Shown here piece by piece: positions 45,601-54,307 of a DNA stretch of 64,000 nucleotides (its first letter is position 1; each line of letters starts with the position of its first letter). A model generated the notes under the pieces. It did not search any database. It had not been told where the DNA came from and was given only the letters and a program-made list of their open reading frames with translations. Location: NCBI GenBank assembly GCA_964036195.1, contig OZ038459.1, forward strand, positions 4,027,206 through 4,091,205, written 5' to 3'. The stretch is from Sphaerolaimus hirsutus. Its lineage: Eukaryota > Nematoda > Chromadorea > Monhysterida > Sphaerolaimidae. The position numbers were made by a program, and so were the translations under genes.

Positions 45601-46961
45601 GGGACCGCAACAGTCGCCGCAGCTGGTCGAGTTTTTCCCGATTCTTGTCTGCTGCGTACTGGTCGACAAATCCAATAAACGATTCATAGGAAATTGATCC
45701 CATTGCTGCTGTTTAGCACATTGAATCAAACGTTGAGCCGTTGTTGACGCTGCCGTTTCAGTGGTCGGGGCGGCAAGCAACGAGTTGTTGTCAATGCTGT
45801 CGTTTCAGTAGTCGGGCTAGTCGTCCTTGACGCTGCCAGTTTTGTAATCGGCCCAGTCACTTTGTCGACGGGTCGCCCGCTCGTTGTCGGCCAACGTGAA
45901 GTTGATGGTCGACGTGCCCACACGTTGTCAGCGGGTCCAGGCGTCGCTGCTGGTCAGTGGCGGGTTAGGTAGTCAGGCAAGTTCGGGTCCGGTCGGGCAC
46001 AGTCGGGTAGTCGGGCCGAGTCGAACCGGGTCGCGGCACCAGTTAAAGTAGATGTGGGACGACGCGGGGGCCCACACCCCAAGACACAGTTGGGAGAGTA
46101 TCTTTATTGCACAGTGCTGAACTGAACATGCATCACAAATAGTCACAGGTGGTGTGCACATGAAACATAACAATCGCGGGTTTGGCAATCACCCCAACTA
46201 CACTACTACTCAACTTTAAATATTACATTTATTTATATTTTCTCGTGGTTTTTCCAGAGATTTAATTTCCATTTATATATCTGAGTCTAGCTACGTTTGT
46301 ATCCAAAATGACGCAATGTTCCAAATGACGTAAACAAGACAAACTTTGTTTACGACACTTTGCTTGACTATGATTCTTAATATTTAATTAGCCAACAAGG
46401 CTTGAATGGTGCTTGAATTAGGAGTTATAAAGTGAAAATTGTTTTACCTTGTCTATGGTCAAAAATATTCACCGTATTTCCTCGAAATACCCCCAGGGGG
46501 TTTATTTTTCAGAGTGAGTATTTCGAGTGGGGGTTAAACGAGGGGAGGGGGGTATTTCGAGGGGGGTTATAAACTCAGTGTCCATTTTGAGGGGGGGTAT
46601 TTCGAGGATATACGGTACATTGACTTGGTGCACGTCCCGGGGATATAATAACTCCGGGGACTTATTCGAGGATATACGGTAATTGGTGAGGTTTCAAGCG
46701 TCATCATTTAACCATTATTAATGATGATTACCTTGCAAATGTTATTACCGAAACAAAAATCCTTATTACGCTTTTGCGCACATTCAAATTAAATTTGGGC
46801 CCTGTCGAGTGCTGAACATTATACATCAAAATCCCTCAAAACATCAACTTTCAGACATGAATGAACTGACCACTGGACACACTGTAGCCAGTGCCGCTAG
46901 GAATGCAAAAACTCTGCTCAGAGATGCGCACAGGGGCAATTCCGGGTACTCGATGCAGTGA
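39629..46961 (+). CDS. FAM166/CIMIP2-like ciliary protein, 5' end not found
   Basis: Members of this family (UPF0605, FAM166, CIMIP2) are microtubule inner proteins of motile cilia. Exons: 39629-39715, 40157-40279, 40455-40529, 40926-41009, 41646-41792, 46855-46961 (stop TGA). All phases agree, giving about 205 residues in this part. The evidence is GYAGYIPGEKWRFG in the first exon and PTVGYTGHLP in the fifth, which match the family's repeated G-Y-x-G-x-x-P signature. The middle is low-complexity and Asn/His-rich. The first exon found starts in phase with no ATG, so at least one exon is missing to the left. Two introns look like inverted-repeat elements (39716-40156, 41010-41645). The last intron is 5 kb and holds the nested stack with the LTR element. 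Assignment is moderate because the matched motifs are short. Confidence 0.55.
39716..40156 (+). mobile_element. Family B introner: whole intron of the FAM166-like gene
   Basis: The intron begins GTGCCAATTCCGCAAGTGG and ends CCACTTGTGAAATTGGCTCCAG. The ends are inverted repeats carrying the donor and acceptor, as in the SPD-2-like intron at 24404-24639 on the other strand. The internal sequence differs from that copy except near the ends. Flanking phases match (Ala codon split 1/2). Confidence 0.7.
41010..41645 (+). mobile_element. Family C introner: intron with a GG-AG or shifted boundary
   Basis: The exon ends …HNHAP and the next begins TNRTDPDHL…; phase requires the join at CCAG|GGACGGG and CCCAG|ATACT. 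The intron ends are inverted repeats (GGGACGGGATTTAATTCG… and …TGAAATTCCATCCCAG, with CCCGACA/TGTCG further in). CCAG occurs at both junctions, as a 4-bp duplication would. No GT donor fits the phase: the only nearby GT (GGGTAACC) gives the wrong frame. A decayed foldback MITE (to 41602) lies inside. Confidence 0.5.
41280..41602. mobile_element. Truncated TA-flanked foldback MITE
   Basis: The right half is intact, with GTATTTCGAGG arrays and end GGAAATACGGTA. The left end with ACCGTATTTCC is missing. Nested in the family C intron. Confidence 0.6.
41944..43197. mobile_element. TA-flanked element with AATAGAACGGC arms
   Basis: A 1254-bp element with ends TACCGTATTTCTTCTAATAG and CTATTAGAAGTATTACGGTA and TA at the tips. 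Subterminal AATAGAACGGCA repeats lie in both arms. Further insertions lie inside: a TTTCGCACA palindrome (42121-42875), which itself contains a TAGGGTTGG…CCAACGCTA pair (42360-42528) and a family A fragment (42540-42650). A solo left end of this type is at about 47501. Confidence 0.7.
42121..42875. repeat. Palindromic array of TTTCGCACA motifs
   Basis: Repeated units such as CCTGTTTCGCACATA run in one orientation at the left (42121-42300) and in both orientations towards the right (42690-42875), as subterminal motif arrays of an inverted-repeat element. The apparent Cys/His-rich frames here come from the motif. A family A fragment and a short TAGGGTTGG pair are inserted in the middle. Confidence 0.6.
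43341..43514 (-). repeat. 3' LTR (174 bp)
   Basis: Base-for-base identical by eye to 46042-46215. Plus-strand termini GTTAAAGTAG…CTACTCAACT. TTAAA target duplication lies directly to the left. Confidence 0.93.
43715..45703 (-). CDS. gag: Gag-protease polyprotein, 662 residues
   Basis: A Ty3/gypsy-type Gag: the central capsid-like domain (about residues 165-340; FPTFDGADPLKFKLWMRDLK, then a retrotransposon gag fold pattern) is followed by a Cys-His knuckle CSACDSDDHLMNEC (C-x2-C-x4-H-x4-C) and a second cluster CTWHELPTHNTEDC. An aspartic protease follows, with active-site DPGAD in place of the usual D-T/S-G-A and the partner motif ILGKDVL. A basic tail of about 80 residues ends the frame. The ATG at 45703 is the first in frame after the leader. 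There is no pol frame after the stop and no frameshift signal leading into one. The frame is intact. Confidence 0.93.
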   Translation of the reverse strand: MGSISYESFIGFVDQYAADKNREKLDQLRRLLRSHSPTDLPCDEEVWKKMAFERYANKLKAVASTIHDTGVIDFLRPLQPSASTAVPAAAATTLATPSIADMAAIMNNVVQMMDKQNQLLQQITDRLLITPPASTNPVKPALPAASNPSAVQQFTSDQKRLWTPLLNEKFPTFDGADPLKFKLWMRDLKARVELTEVPDKYAVIHVRNCLAGRALRQFEHLPDDQCQTFAQVCKFLESQYSDHFAAQNAMNKLITSSQAPDEYVRDYGLLIESLVCQAMPNMDTIGLTIQLKHYFMSGLHHPEMQSSLYSLPTYEMMTFAELLDNAERLEFAAKRVQFNNTLVKKHCSACDSDDHLMNECEFVLELCAQRQQKLSAAKPMASNKFNGGGKAHYPPQTQQQSSKKPKKWCTWHELPTHNTEDCVYLNTVPEEKRTKRDFQNVCLIYNDDPDAEQVDLIEMDPPNNCSMQSADCEVPAVNGKRADTWRVDPGADATIIHPLLLNSIDVNGQCVKPTMTKLVAANKSPINVYGKIVLRINFAGLTTMHTCLVSDQIAYSIILGKDVLMKLGSKMVAANGSILFGSPDNNNIMRDKDKLPTKLCNMATQTDLTDLLSHNINLQPPAYRFGKTVDSANVTGSSHQVVKPSRNTVKKVRPKSKSMDVG
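46021..46041 (-). promoter_or_regulatory. tRNA primer-binding site of the LTR element
   Basis: On the minus strand this reads TGGTGCCGCGACCCGGTTCG immediately after the 5' LTR. Its complement has the form of a tRNA 3' end (TTCGA-type loop, acceptor stem, CCA). The acceptor part GTCGCGGCACCA is close to the 3' end of animal tRNA-His, which is the most likely primer. The next bases downstream, to 45704, are the untranslated leader. Confidence 0.75.
46042..46215 (-). repeat. 5' LTR (174 bp)
   Basis: Identical to 43341-43514. It should hold the promoter and polyadenylation signals of the element on the minus strand. TTAAA follows at 46216-46220. Confidence 0.93.
46471..46617. mobile_element. Short TA-flanked foldback MITE
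   Basis: Left end ACCGTATTTCCTCGAAATAC and right end TCGAGGATATACGGTA with GGGGGTATTTCGAGG arms. Its core is lost. A second right-end copy with GAGGATATACGGTAA follows to about 46681. Confidence 0.65.
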
Positions 46962-47782
46962 TTTTGTGATTTGTGATCTTGTGGGGGGGGGGGAATGTCG
47001 CTGCACACTAGTGTACTAATGAAACGTTATCATTGAAACCAGTAAACTCGAATGCTATTCAATGTGAATTTTTTGGTTTACCAAATCTTTAGTATACTGG
47101 CAGAAACCTGTGTGCACACCGCCAATGTGTGGAAAAGTGTTTTTTCATACCTAATTATGTATGTGTATGTATTTGTGCGGGACTATTCCTTTTGGGAAAA
47201 TAAAATTACAATTACAAATATTCTGAAAAAGTAGGCCAAGCAATTACGATGGCAAAAATAAATCACCATAAATTTGTACTTGTTTTTAATAAAATTCACC
47301 CAGCCAATGGCAATTAACACAAATTAGTTTTCAGCTCGAAATTAATCGCATGCAGAAACACACTCATGAATTATTGAACATTTCAGATTAAGTAAATGGC
47401 TTTAGAAGCTTCCAGAATGTTCTGAAGTTGCCCAGAAGGGTGGACTGCATTTTGCAGAGTTCATATGAATTATTTGATATTTAGAATGGTTACGGTAAAT
47501 ACCGTATTTCTTCTAATAAAAGGACGCCCCTCTATTTTTTCGTCACGTTTTTACCCGCCCTTCTAGTGGAGACGTCGTTCTATTGGAAGACGCCCTTCTA
47601 TCTTTTCGCTTTTTTCAGTCAATTTTGCAAGTTTTTCCAAGGTTATTCAAAGTGTTAAATCACATTAAGTGATTCATAAACTAAATTCAACGTAATTTTC
47701 CAACGTAATTCCTACCATATTAATCAGCTTTGGTAATGTCAGTTGTCATCTACTGTGTCTTATTTCACATTTTTATTATGAT
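46962..47782. other. Intergenic stretch, no gene seen
   Basis: AT-rich. It holds an imperfect CACACTAGTG…CTGTGTGCAC pair (about 47008-47118) and a solo left end of the AATAGAACGG-type element at about 47501. Confidence 0.4.
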
Positions 47783-47790
47783 GTCATACG

Positions 47791-48843
47791 CAGGGTTGGC
47801 AAAATCTCAGAAAATAATCAAATAAAATAAAAATAAATGGAAAATTGAAGAATAAAATACAATAATATAAAATGGAAAATTTCAAAATAAAAATAAAAAT
47901 TGTATAAAAATTTGAATTTTGGTAAAATTTTTGTAAAATTGTATACAAATTCATACTTTTGTAAAAATTGTATAAAAATTCATAGTTTTTGTAAAAATTT
48001 TTTCTGTTGTTTATAGTTCAACCTGTTCATTCGCGGAGCTGGGGCAGTCCCAAGCCATGTAAAGTGTCAAAATGTCATATGAAATGGAATGGAAAGTGTC
48101 AATTTTCATGAAAATGTTAAGTAAAGTGTCAATTGTCATGACAAACATATATTGAAGTGGAAACTGTAAAGCAAATTGTATCCAAATCTCATCTTTTGTA
48201 TCCAAATCTTGTTGTTTTTGTAACCAAATCTTATGTGAACATTTGGATACAAAAACATAAGATTTGGATACCAAAATATAAGGTTTGTATACCAAAACAT
48301 AAGACTCAGATACACAATTTACACTCTGCACGACATTTGTCATGACAATTATACTTTGCACGACATTTGTCATGACAATTATAGTTTGCTTGACATTTGA
48401 GATGCCAATTGACTCTTTACTACATTTGTCATAACAATTGACACTTTGCATGATGTTTTACAAATGTGCCCAGCACACTCCAGTAATCCTTCTACTGAAA
48501 ATGCTAACCATTCTTATCGATAATTGTAACTTAACACTTGCAACTAGCTAACAATACCTACTGCATGCAACTTTTGCAAAGTAATGGAAAAATTTGTCAC
48601 ACGTTTTTCATGTTTAGGTCTAATTATCACATTTTTCTGATCTTGCATGCAAGATTCTGACTTTTTGTAAAATTTCTGTAAAAATTTTGTAAAATTTTTG
48701 TAAAATGGTCCATTTTATTTTTTTATTATTATTTTGGGATAAAATAAAATATAATGAAACAAGAATAAAATTAAAAAAAAATACATTTTTTATACAATTT
48801 TTATACAATTTGTATACAAATGATTTTTATAAAACCAACCCTG
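47791..48843. mobile_element. hAT-like element with AAAATTGTATAAAA arms and a nested family A copy
   Basis: A 1053-bp element with ends CAGGGTTGGCAAAATC and AAAACCAACCCTG and a perfect 8-bp duplication GTCATACG (47783-47790, 48844-48851). Arms are AT-rich repeats (TTTTTGTAAAATTG). Inside, about 48045-48473, is a family A element (CAGTCCCAAGCCATGTAAAG…). Confidence 0.88.
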
Positions 48844-49259
48844 GTCATACGGTAGATTACCTCGTATAGTGTGCAATCCTTTCAGTCTTTTGAAAAAAAT
48901 GCAATAACGTCAACTTGAAAATGCCCTGACCCTTATCGGGGGCTGACGTGCATAAATTATTTACACCAATAAACGAGTATAAAACAGTGAAAACACTTCA
49001 TAGATTCATTCCATTTAATATCTATACACAAGCCACTTGATTGAAGTGCTATTTCACTTCAAATAAGAGCCAATAAAGGCACCACTTTTGGAAGGGTAAC
49101 CCATGCTGAGTTAATTAAAGTATGTTCAAACATCAAAATGAGTATGGAAAGACAAGTGCCAGGTGAGATGTCCACTGGGACTATGGTATTTATGTGACGT
49201 GTATTCATTTTAGATGATATTTTGCACTCGGCACAATAACACTCTTTGCAAAAGTCATT

Positions 49260-49708
49260 TACCGTATTTCCTCGAAATACCCCCCCCCTCGAAATACCCC
49301 CCCCCTCGAAATACCCCCCCTCAAAATGGACACTATGAACTTATAAACCCCCCCCTCGAAATACCCCCCCCCAAATTTAGTGTATAGAGAACGTAAATGA
49401 CAAAGGCTGCGGTTTGTCATCCCGACAATGCAGAACACACGTTAAAAACGATGACTCTGTTATGTGAGAACAGTGTTTGTACGTCTACACACTTATAAAT
49501 GTCTTTAGAGTCTTATAAATGGCGATTTTTGTTGCATTTTTCGACGTCTGCGTACGTTTCAGACGACATTTTAGTTCTGGGATTTCAAAAAATTTCTGGC
49601 GAAATAATAAACCCCCCCCTCGAAATACCCCCCCCTCGTTTAACCCCCCCTCAAAATTCTCACTCTGAAACAATAAACCCCCCGGGGGTATTTCGAGGAA
49701 ATACGGTA
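49260..49708. mobile_element. TA-flanked foldback MITE (ACCGTATTTCCTCG family)
   Basis: Ends TACCGTATTTCCTCGAAATA and TTTCGAGGAAATACGGTA, TA tips, CCTCGAAATACCCCCC arrays and a GACGTCTGCGTACG core. Complete copy. Confidence 0.85.
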
Positions 49709-50190
49709 GTCAACCCTTAAATCAACCTTGTTTTATTACTCTCCGTCTTTTTAACTCCAGTTGACGTAGTTTCACTGCGGCTTTTTAAACTGCAGTTGAC
49801 GAACACATAATTCCGGAAAACTCAATTGTATTCAAATTTGACTTACCTATGTTTTTAACCAAATTTTTAGTTTGCTGACAGTAAACTTTACCAATAAATC
49901 AACTTGTCACTGTTCCACATTTGTTGCTTTTTATTTTTTGTTTATGCATTTTCTGTAAAATTGTGCCATAAATGACCTCTGTAACAATATTTTTAGATAC
50001 CGATCTGCCAGAGACATACGTACGTATTTTTGTTTCTCTGTGCCAAAAAATAGTTTATCGTCCTTTTTATTATGTTTTTTTATTTTGTTTCAATCGACAA
50101 TATTACTCGCGAAACGTAAAAACCTATTTGACACATTGGGTGGTCAATAAAAATAGCTGGAAAAGTTTAAATTCACAAAGAATGGACCAA

Positions 50191-50387
50191 TACACACTAG
50201 TTGACATCGCAAATTCGTGTCAACTAAATGTCAACTAAATAACACAATTTTTTAAAGCATCACACTTACAGGAAAAATAAAAAGGAGGAAAGTTGAAAAG
50301 AAAGTAGTAAAGTTGAAACCACATAATTAACCAAAATTTAGTAGTATTTAGGTAGTTGACAACAATTTTGATGTCAACTAGTGTGTG
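50191..50387. mobile_element. Short MITE with CACACACTAGTTGACATC ends
   Basis: Ends TACACACTAGTTGACATC and GATGTCAACTAGTGTGTG are inverted copies about 200 bp apart, matching the element at 24002-24192. No clear target duplication. Confidence 0.6.
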
Positions 50388-50675
50388 TGGGCCCAAAATA
50401 GATTAGAAGTTGTTCTATAATGTTCTTGAATCACGTTTAGACTTTTTTCATTTCAATTTTCGACTGTTTCACGCGACGTAAACCCACACGTAAACCAGTC
50501 GCGTGAGGCCGAATTCAAACTATAAAAAACTCAAACTAGTTGACAACCGATATTTTCAAAACCTTTAAATATGTTTTATTAAACCGCATTTAAGTTTATG
50601 AAATGAGGGGTCAATCAACTATTTGACTGTTGACTCTAATAAAAAAAAAACTATTATGGCCAACTCAAATGTGTT

Positions 50676-51117
50676 TACCGTATTTCCTCGAAATACCCCC
50701 CGGGGGGTGATTGTTTCATAGTGGTCCCGAGAGGGGGGGGGGTTAAACGAGGGGGGGGGGGTATTTCGAGGGGGGGGGGTTATTGTTTCACAAGAAAATT
50801 TTTGTCGTCTGAAACGTACGCAGACGTCGAAAAATGCAACAAAAACCGCCATTTATAAGGTTCTGTAGACTAATATTAGTATGTAGATGGTATGTACACT
50901 GTTCTAACGTGACACCGACATTGTTTTAACGTGTGTTCTGCAGTACACTGAACACAAACTACAGTTATTGTCATGTACGTTCCCTTTACACTCAATTTGG
51001 GGGGGGTATTTCGAGGGGGGGGGGTGATTGTTTCATAGTGGTCTCGAGAGGGGGGGGGGTCAAACGAGGGGGGGGGGGGTATTTCAAGGGGGGGGGGTAT
51101 TTCGAGGAAATACGGTA
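50676..51117. mobile_element. TA-flanked foldback MITE (ACCGTATTTCCTCG family)
   Basis: Ends TACCGTATTTCCTCGAAATA and TTCGAGGAAATACGGTA with TA tips. The interior is nearly the reverse complement of 37049-37500, including GTCGAAAAATGCAACAAAAA. Confidence 0.85.
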
Positions 51118-51228
51118 AATCAGATTTATCATTCTTGTAAATGTCGGTTGTCAACTAAATATTTAGTGTGCGTAGGGTCAAACTCATTCTCGCTCCAAAA
51201 TCCAAAAAACTATACCCCCCCCCCGCAG

Positions 51229-51344
51229 CTCGAAATGGCCGTTTGATGCGAATGCAGAACCAATGGTCGCCCAAAAGGGATGCTCTCCGGGAGGATAGCA
51301 TCAAAATCGTCGTCAGTCAAGATCACAATGTGAAGAACAACCAG
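51229..51344 (+). CDS. Candidate exon of an unrecognised protein
   Basis: A C-tract acceptor (CCCCCCCCCCGCAG at 51228) precedes a frame reading RNGRLMRMQNQWSPKRDALR… and …DSIKIVVSQDHNVKNNQ, with a possible donor CAG|GTTCAG at 51344. The frame continues as a His-rich stretch to about 51470 if that donor is not used. The opposite strand also has a long open frame here, so the strand is uncertain. It could be an upstream exon of the FBXO28-like gene or an independent gene. Confidence 0.25.
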
Positions 51345-51518
51345 GTTCAGGGACGGGGTCAGGTCCAAGTCGGGCACCGGCACCAACATCGGCACCGTGG
51401 GCACCATCATCACCATCACCAGCACGAACATCGAAGACACATTCATGGGAATGCGGGGGTCCCGGGGTTGCGTGATCGGTTGCAGGTGGTTGGTTGGAGG
51501 GGTTTGTGGGGTTTTGAG

Positions 51519-52278
51519 TAGGGCTCGAAACTCGATTTTTTTCAAACTCGAGTTCGGGTCACAACCCCAAATTTTTTCCGGTCGAGTCGGCGAGTCGAGT
51601 CAGGCAAGCCAGTGAAAAGTCGAGTCGAGTCTGGCAAAAATCTCGAGTCTCGAGTCGAATCGGATGCATTACTTTTTGGTATGACCGTTGCAAAAATTTT
51701 TGATACTGGTTTCTCTTCCAATGTTTTCACACACACTTAATGAAGTCTAAATGCCAACAGTTCATTTAAATATCAAGATATAGCAAAAATAGAACTTTTT
51801 ATCACTCATGTTGCCACAAATAAAGTTGCAAAAATAAAAGCAGCCTATGGATGTATAATTAGGTAGCACCTTTTACAGCATTTTTTTAGATCAGTGCCAA
51901 CATTGTGCAATGCATTTGAGGTGGTGTGTATATCATGGATGGTGTGTGTATTTCATGGTAACAAGAAATTTGAGTTTTAACACCATTTAATACATACGCC
52001 AAGCCAATCGACAATATATCACACATGTGGTATGGAAATGCGCGCTAGCGCGCAAAATTTTTGAAAAGTATGTTTAAAAGTTCATATCAAAATAGATTTT
52101 CTAGTACATTATTCAATGGAAACCCTGACTCGAAATTTGCCAAAATTTCGAGTCGAGTCAGGCAAAAACCTTGAGTCTCGAGTTTGGGCCATATTTTTCC
52201 AGTCGGGTCAGACAAGTCGAGTCGGTACCCTGTTTTACCCTCGAGTCACGAGTCGAGTCGAGTCGAGTTCGAGCCCTA
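51519..52278. mobile_element. hAT-like element with GAGTC motif arrays
   Basis: A 760-bp element with ends TAGGGCTCGAAACTCGA and TCGAGCCCTA and a perfect 8-bp duplication GTTTTGAG (51511-51518, 52279-52286). Arms are arrays of CGAGTCGAGT; the middle is unrelated AT-rich DNA. Confidence 0.9.
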
Positions 52279-52445
52279 GTTTTGAGGGTTTTATGATGAA
52301 ATTGTGAGTTTTTGAGCGAGTAGTTTTGATGTGTTTATTTAAAATGGCTTTCGGATGGAAGTCTGGATGGAAATCTACCGTGTAAAATACCCGCCGAATA
52401 GTAATTCAAAAAGTGTAACATTTTTTCGCTATTAAGCCGGAATTA

Positions 52446-52675
52446 GAGCTCAGCGTCGATTCGACGTGAAATGATGACGTGAAATGATAAAAATTGAATT
52501 TTTCAATTCGCTCTAGTTGTGGCTGATAACGCTCAGTATTGGACACGATTAAGGTATTGATTCATATATTATCCTTAGAAAATTGTAGACCCGTAGCATG
52601 ATCCACACTCGTGTAATTAATTTCACGACGTCATTTCACGTCATCATTTCACGTCGAATTGACGCTGAGCTCTAA
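52446..52675. repeat. Foldback sequence with TTTCACGTCATCA arms
   Basis: Ends AATTAGAGCTCAGCGTC and GACGCTGAGCTCTAATT are inverted copies, followed inwards by GACGTGAAATGATGACGTG in both arms. The outer arms are near-perfect over more than 30 bp. Confidence 0.65.
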
Positions 52676-53177
52676 TTCCCGCTTTATAAACCGGTTTAAC
52701 AACGACACAATTGAGAAAGGAATTAATAACATGACTTTATTCATCAGATTACGGTACCATTGTGTTAAAAATATAGTTGGTCGCGCTCGGTACACGTTGT
52801 TTGTTTGCACATTTCCTATTAAATACATAGAACTTTACCCTGACTTGTGACGTCATTATACAGTTTTGAATACTCGAACAATTTTACTCATGTATAGAGT
52901 TTTGGTAAACGCTATGGCGGCCAAGTAAGATCATGTTAAGATATCTCATCTAGAAAATTTATGATAACCCAAAATAATACATTGACCGAAGAAGATTATT
53001 CGGCATTTCTTTGAAATAAATCCCACTTAATGACCTAAATTCAGCAAAATTCATTTTAGATATCTGAAGAATTGATGCATAAAATTTATTTCCAAATGGC
53101 TGGATAAATAAATCATCAGTGGTGCGGGTAAAATTAATGAGAAGTTAGAACATCTTGTGGGGAGCTTATTTGAATAG

Positions 53178-53306
53178 CTACCATATTTTCTCGAAATACT
53201 CCAGGGGGTTTTATTATTTCGCCAGCAAATTATGAGAGGGAGTTACTTCGAGGGGAGTAATTTGAAAAAGGCGTAAACCCTGGGGGTATTTCGAGGAAAT
53301 ACGTTT
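53178..53306. mobile_element. Decayed TA-flanked foldback MITE
   Basis: Left CCATATTTTCTCGAAATAC and right GTATTTCGAGGAAATACG remain of the terminal repeats. The short interior has ACTTCGAGGGGAG motifs. Confidence 0.5.
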
Positions 53307-53923
53307 ACAAACTAGTCCGTGTTTACCTGCGATTAAAATTGGCAGCAATTATTAAATAATCTACGTTGCTTCCATGATGTTACATTATTCCAGACGAGGG
53401 GGGGTATTTTTTCCCCAATTTGAGGAAATGCCGTAGTTTACTTATTTGACAATTTTCTCAAGCATTTTTGGACCCATTCATGCAGAATTTTATGATTATA
53501 ATTACCTAGTCAAGTTCATTTTTGAATCGCATCAACAATTTTGATTGGACAGCAAAGTTTTATTTCACTGGGCTAGTTTTGTTGATCATTAGAGCCATTT
53601 TAGTTGCAGTTTAATTGAAAACGTAATCACCTTTTTAGCGGAGTTATGTTGAAAACAGAGATATGCTAGGTAAAATAATTAATGTTTGGATATATTTCAC
53701 AAGCTAGCGTCGACCCATTTTGCTAGACTAGCCTTCTAGCTGAGCTGGGTCTCCTCAGTAGCAACTCAGCAAAATACTTAAAAAACCTAAAGCTTAACTT
53801 AACAGACAAAACATAGCTTAACACAACCAATCAGATACATAGCTGCTGTAACCAGCCGTTTCACGCACCTGCCACACAATGTGGCCATAAAAACCCAAAA
53901 AAGTTCTAAAACCCTCCACAAAC

Positions 53924-54123
53924 CTGATTGTTAAACCTTTTTGCCTCCCCTTGATTTTGCACTGGTGAGTTGAAACGCCTTTTGCCCGCGCGCGCGCCGC
54001 CGCGCGTCCAAGCACCGCCGCGGTGAGCACCGCCGCCACGCTGGGCACCGCCGCCACGTTGGGCTCCGCCACGCTGCACGCCACCACTCCGTGCACTCCA
54101 CAGTCCACTCGGTGCACTCCGCG
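53924..54123 (-). CDS. Candidate exon with RGG repeats (RNA-binding type)
   Basis: On the minus strand, acceptor GACAGCAG leads to a frame ending at donor CAG|GTTTGT with consistent phase. It encodes a run of RGG/QRGGG repeats (GGVQRGGAQRGGGAQRGGG…, then …AWTRGGARAGKRRF) followed by NSPVQNQGEAKRFNNQ. RGG boxes are typical of RNA-binding proteins. The region is CpG-rich like the real exons of this window. Two other frames and the other strand are also open because of the GC-rich repeat, so the call is tentative. It would be transcribed away from the FBXO28-like gene, whose first known exon starts 184 bp to the right. Confidence 0.35.
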
Positions 54124-54307
54124 CTGCTGTCCGCCATGGTTGCAATGGTTATGTCCACCGTGTGGCGACACTCGAGCCATACCTTTAAATACACACTTAA
54201 GTCACTATGTGTAGGCGCAGCCGAATGGCGCAAGAAGTTGACTAGCTATATTCCAGTTTACCACTCTACCCCCGAACTATCCCCCCACAACCACCCACCA
54301 CACACAG

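Larger units (their letters stand above)
43341..46215 (-). mobile_element. LTR retrotransposon encoding only Gag-protease
   Basis: A complete 2875-bp element on the minus strand with identical 174-bp LTRs (43341-43514 and 46042-46215), a primer-binding site next to the 5' LTR and one long frame (43715-45703). The 5-bp sequence TTAAA flanks both sides (43336-43340, 46216-46220). There is no room for reverse transcriptase, RNase H or integrase, so the element must rely on proteins from a full-length relative. Identical LTRs and an intact frame point to a recent insertion. No clear polypurine tract is seen before the 3' LTR. It sits antisense in the last intron of the FAM166-like gene. Confidence 0.92.
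52287..53905. other. Intergenic stretch, no gene seen
   Basis: Holds an inverted pair GCTCAGCGTCGATTCGACGT (about 52449) and ACGTCGAATTGACGCTGAGC (about 52652), bounding a 220-bp foldback sequence with repeated ATTTCACGTCATCATTTCACG. A decayed foldback MITE lies at 53178-53306. Confidence 0.45.

Noticed and set aside
46018..46041. tRNA gene fragment ending in CCA on the plus strand
   Set aside because: It abuts the LTR exactly and only the 3' 20 bases or so match a tRNA; it is the complement of a primer-binding site.
50619..51154. Minus-strand Pro-rich frames with EIPPPLEIPPPP
   Set aside because: Produced by the CCTCGAAATACCCCC arrays of the foldback MITE.
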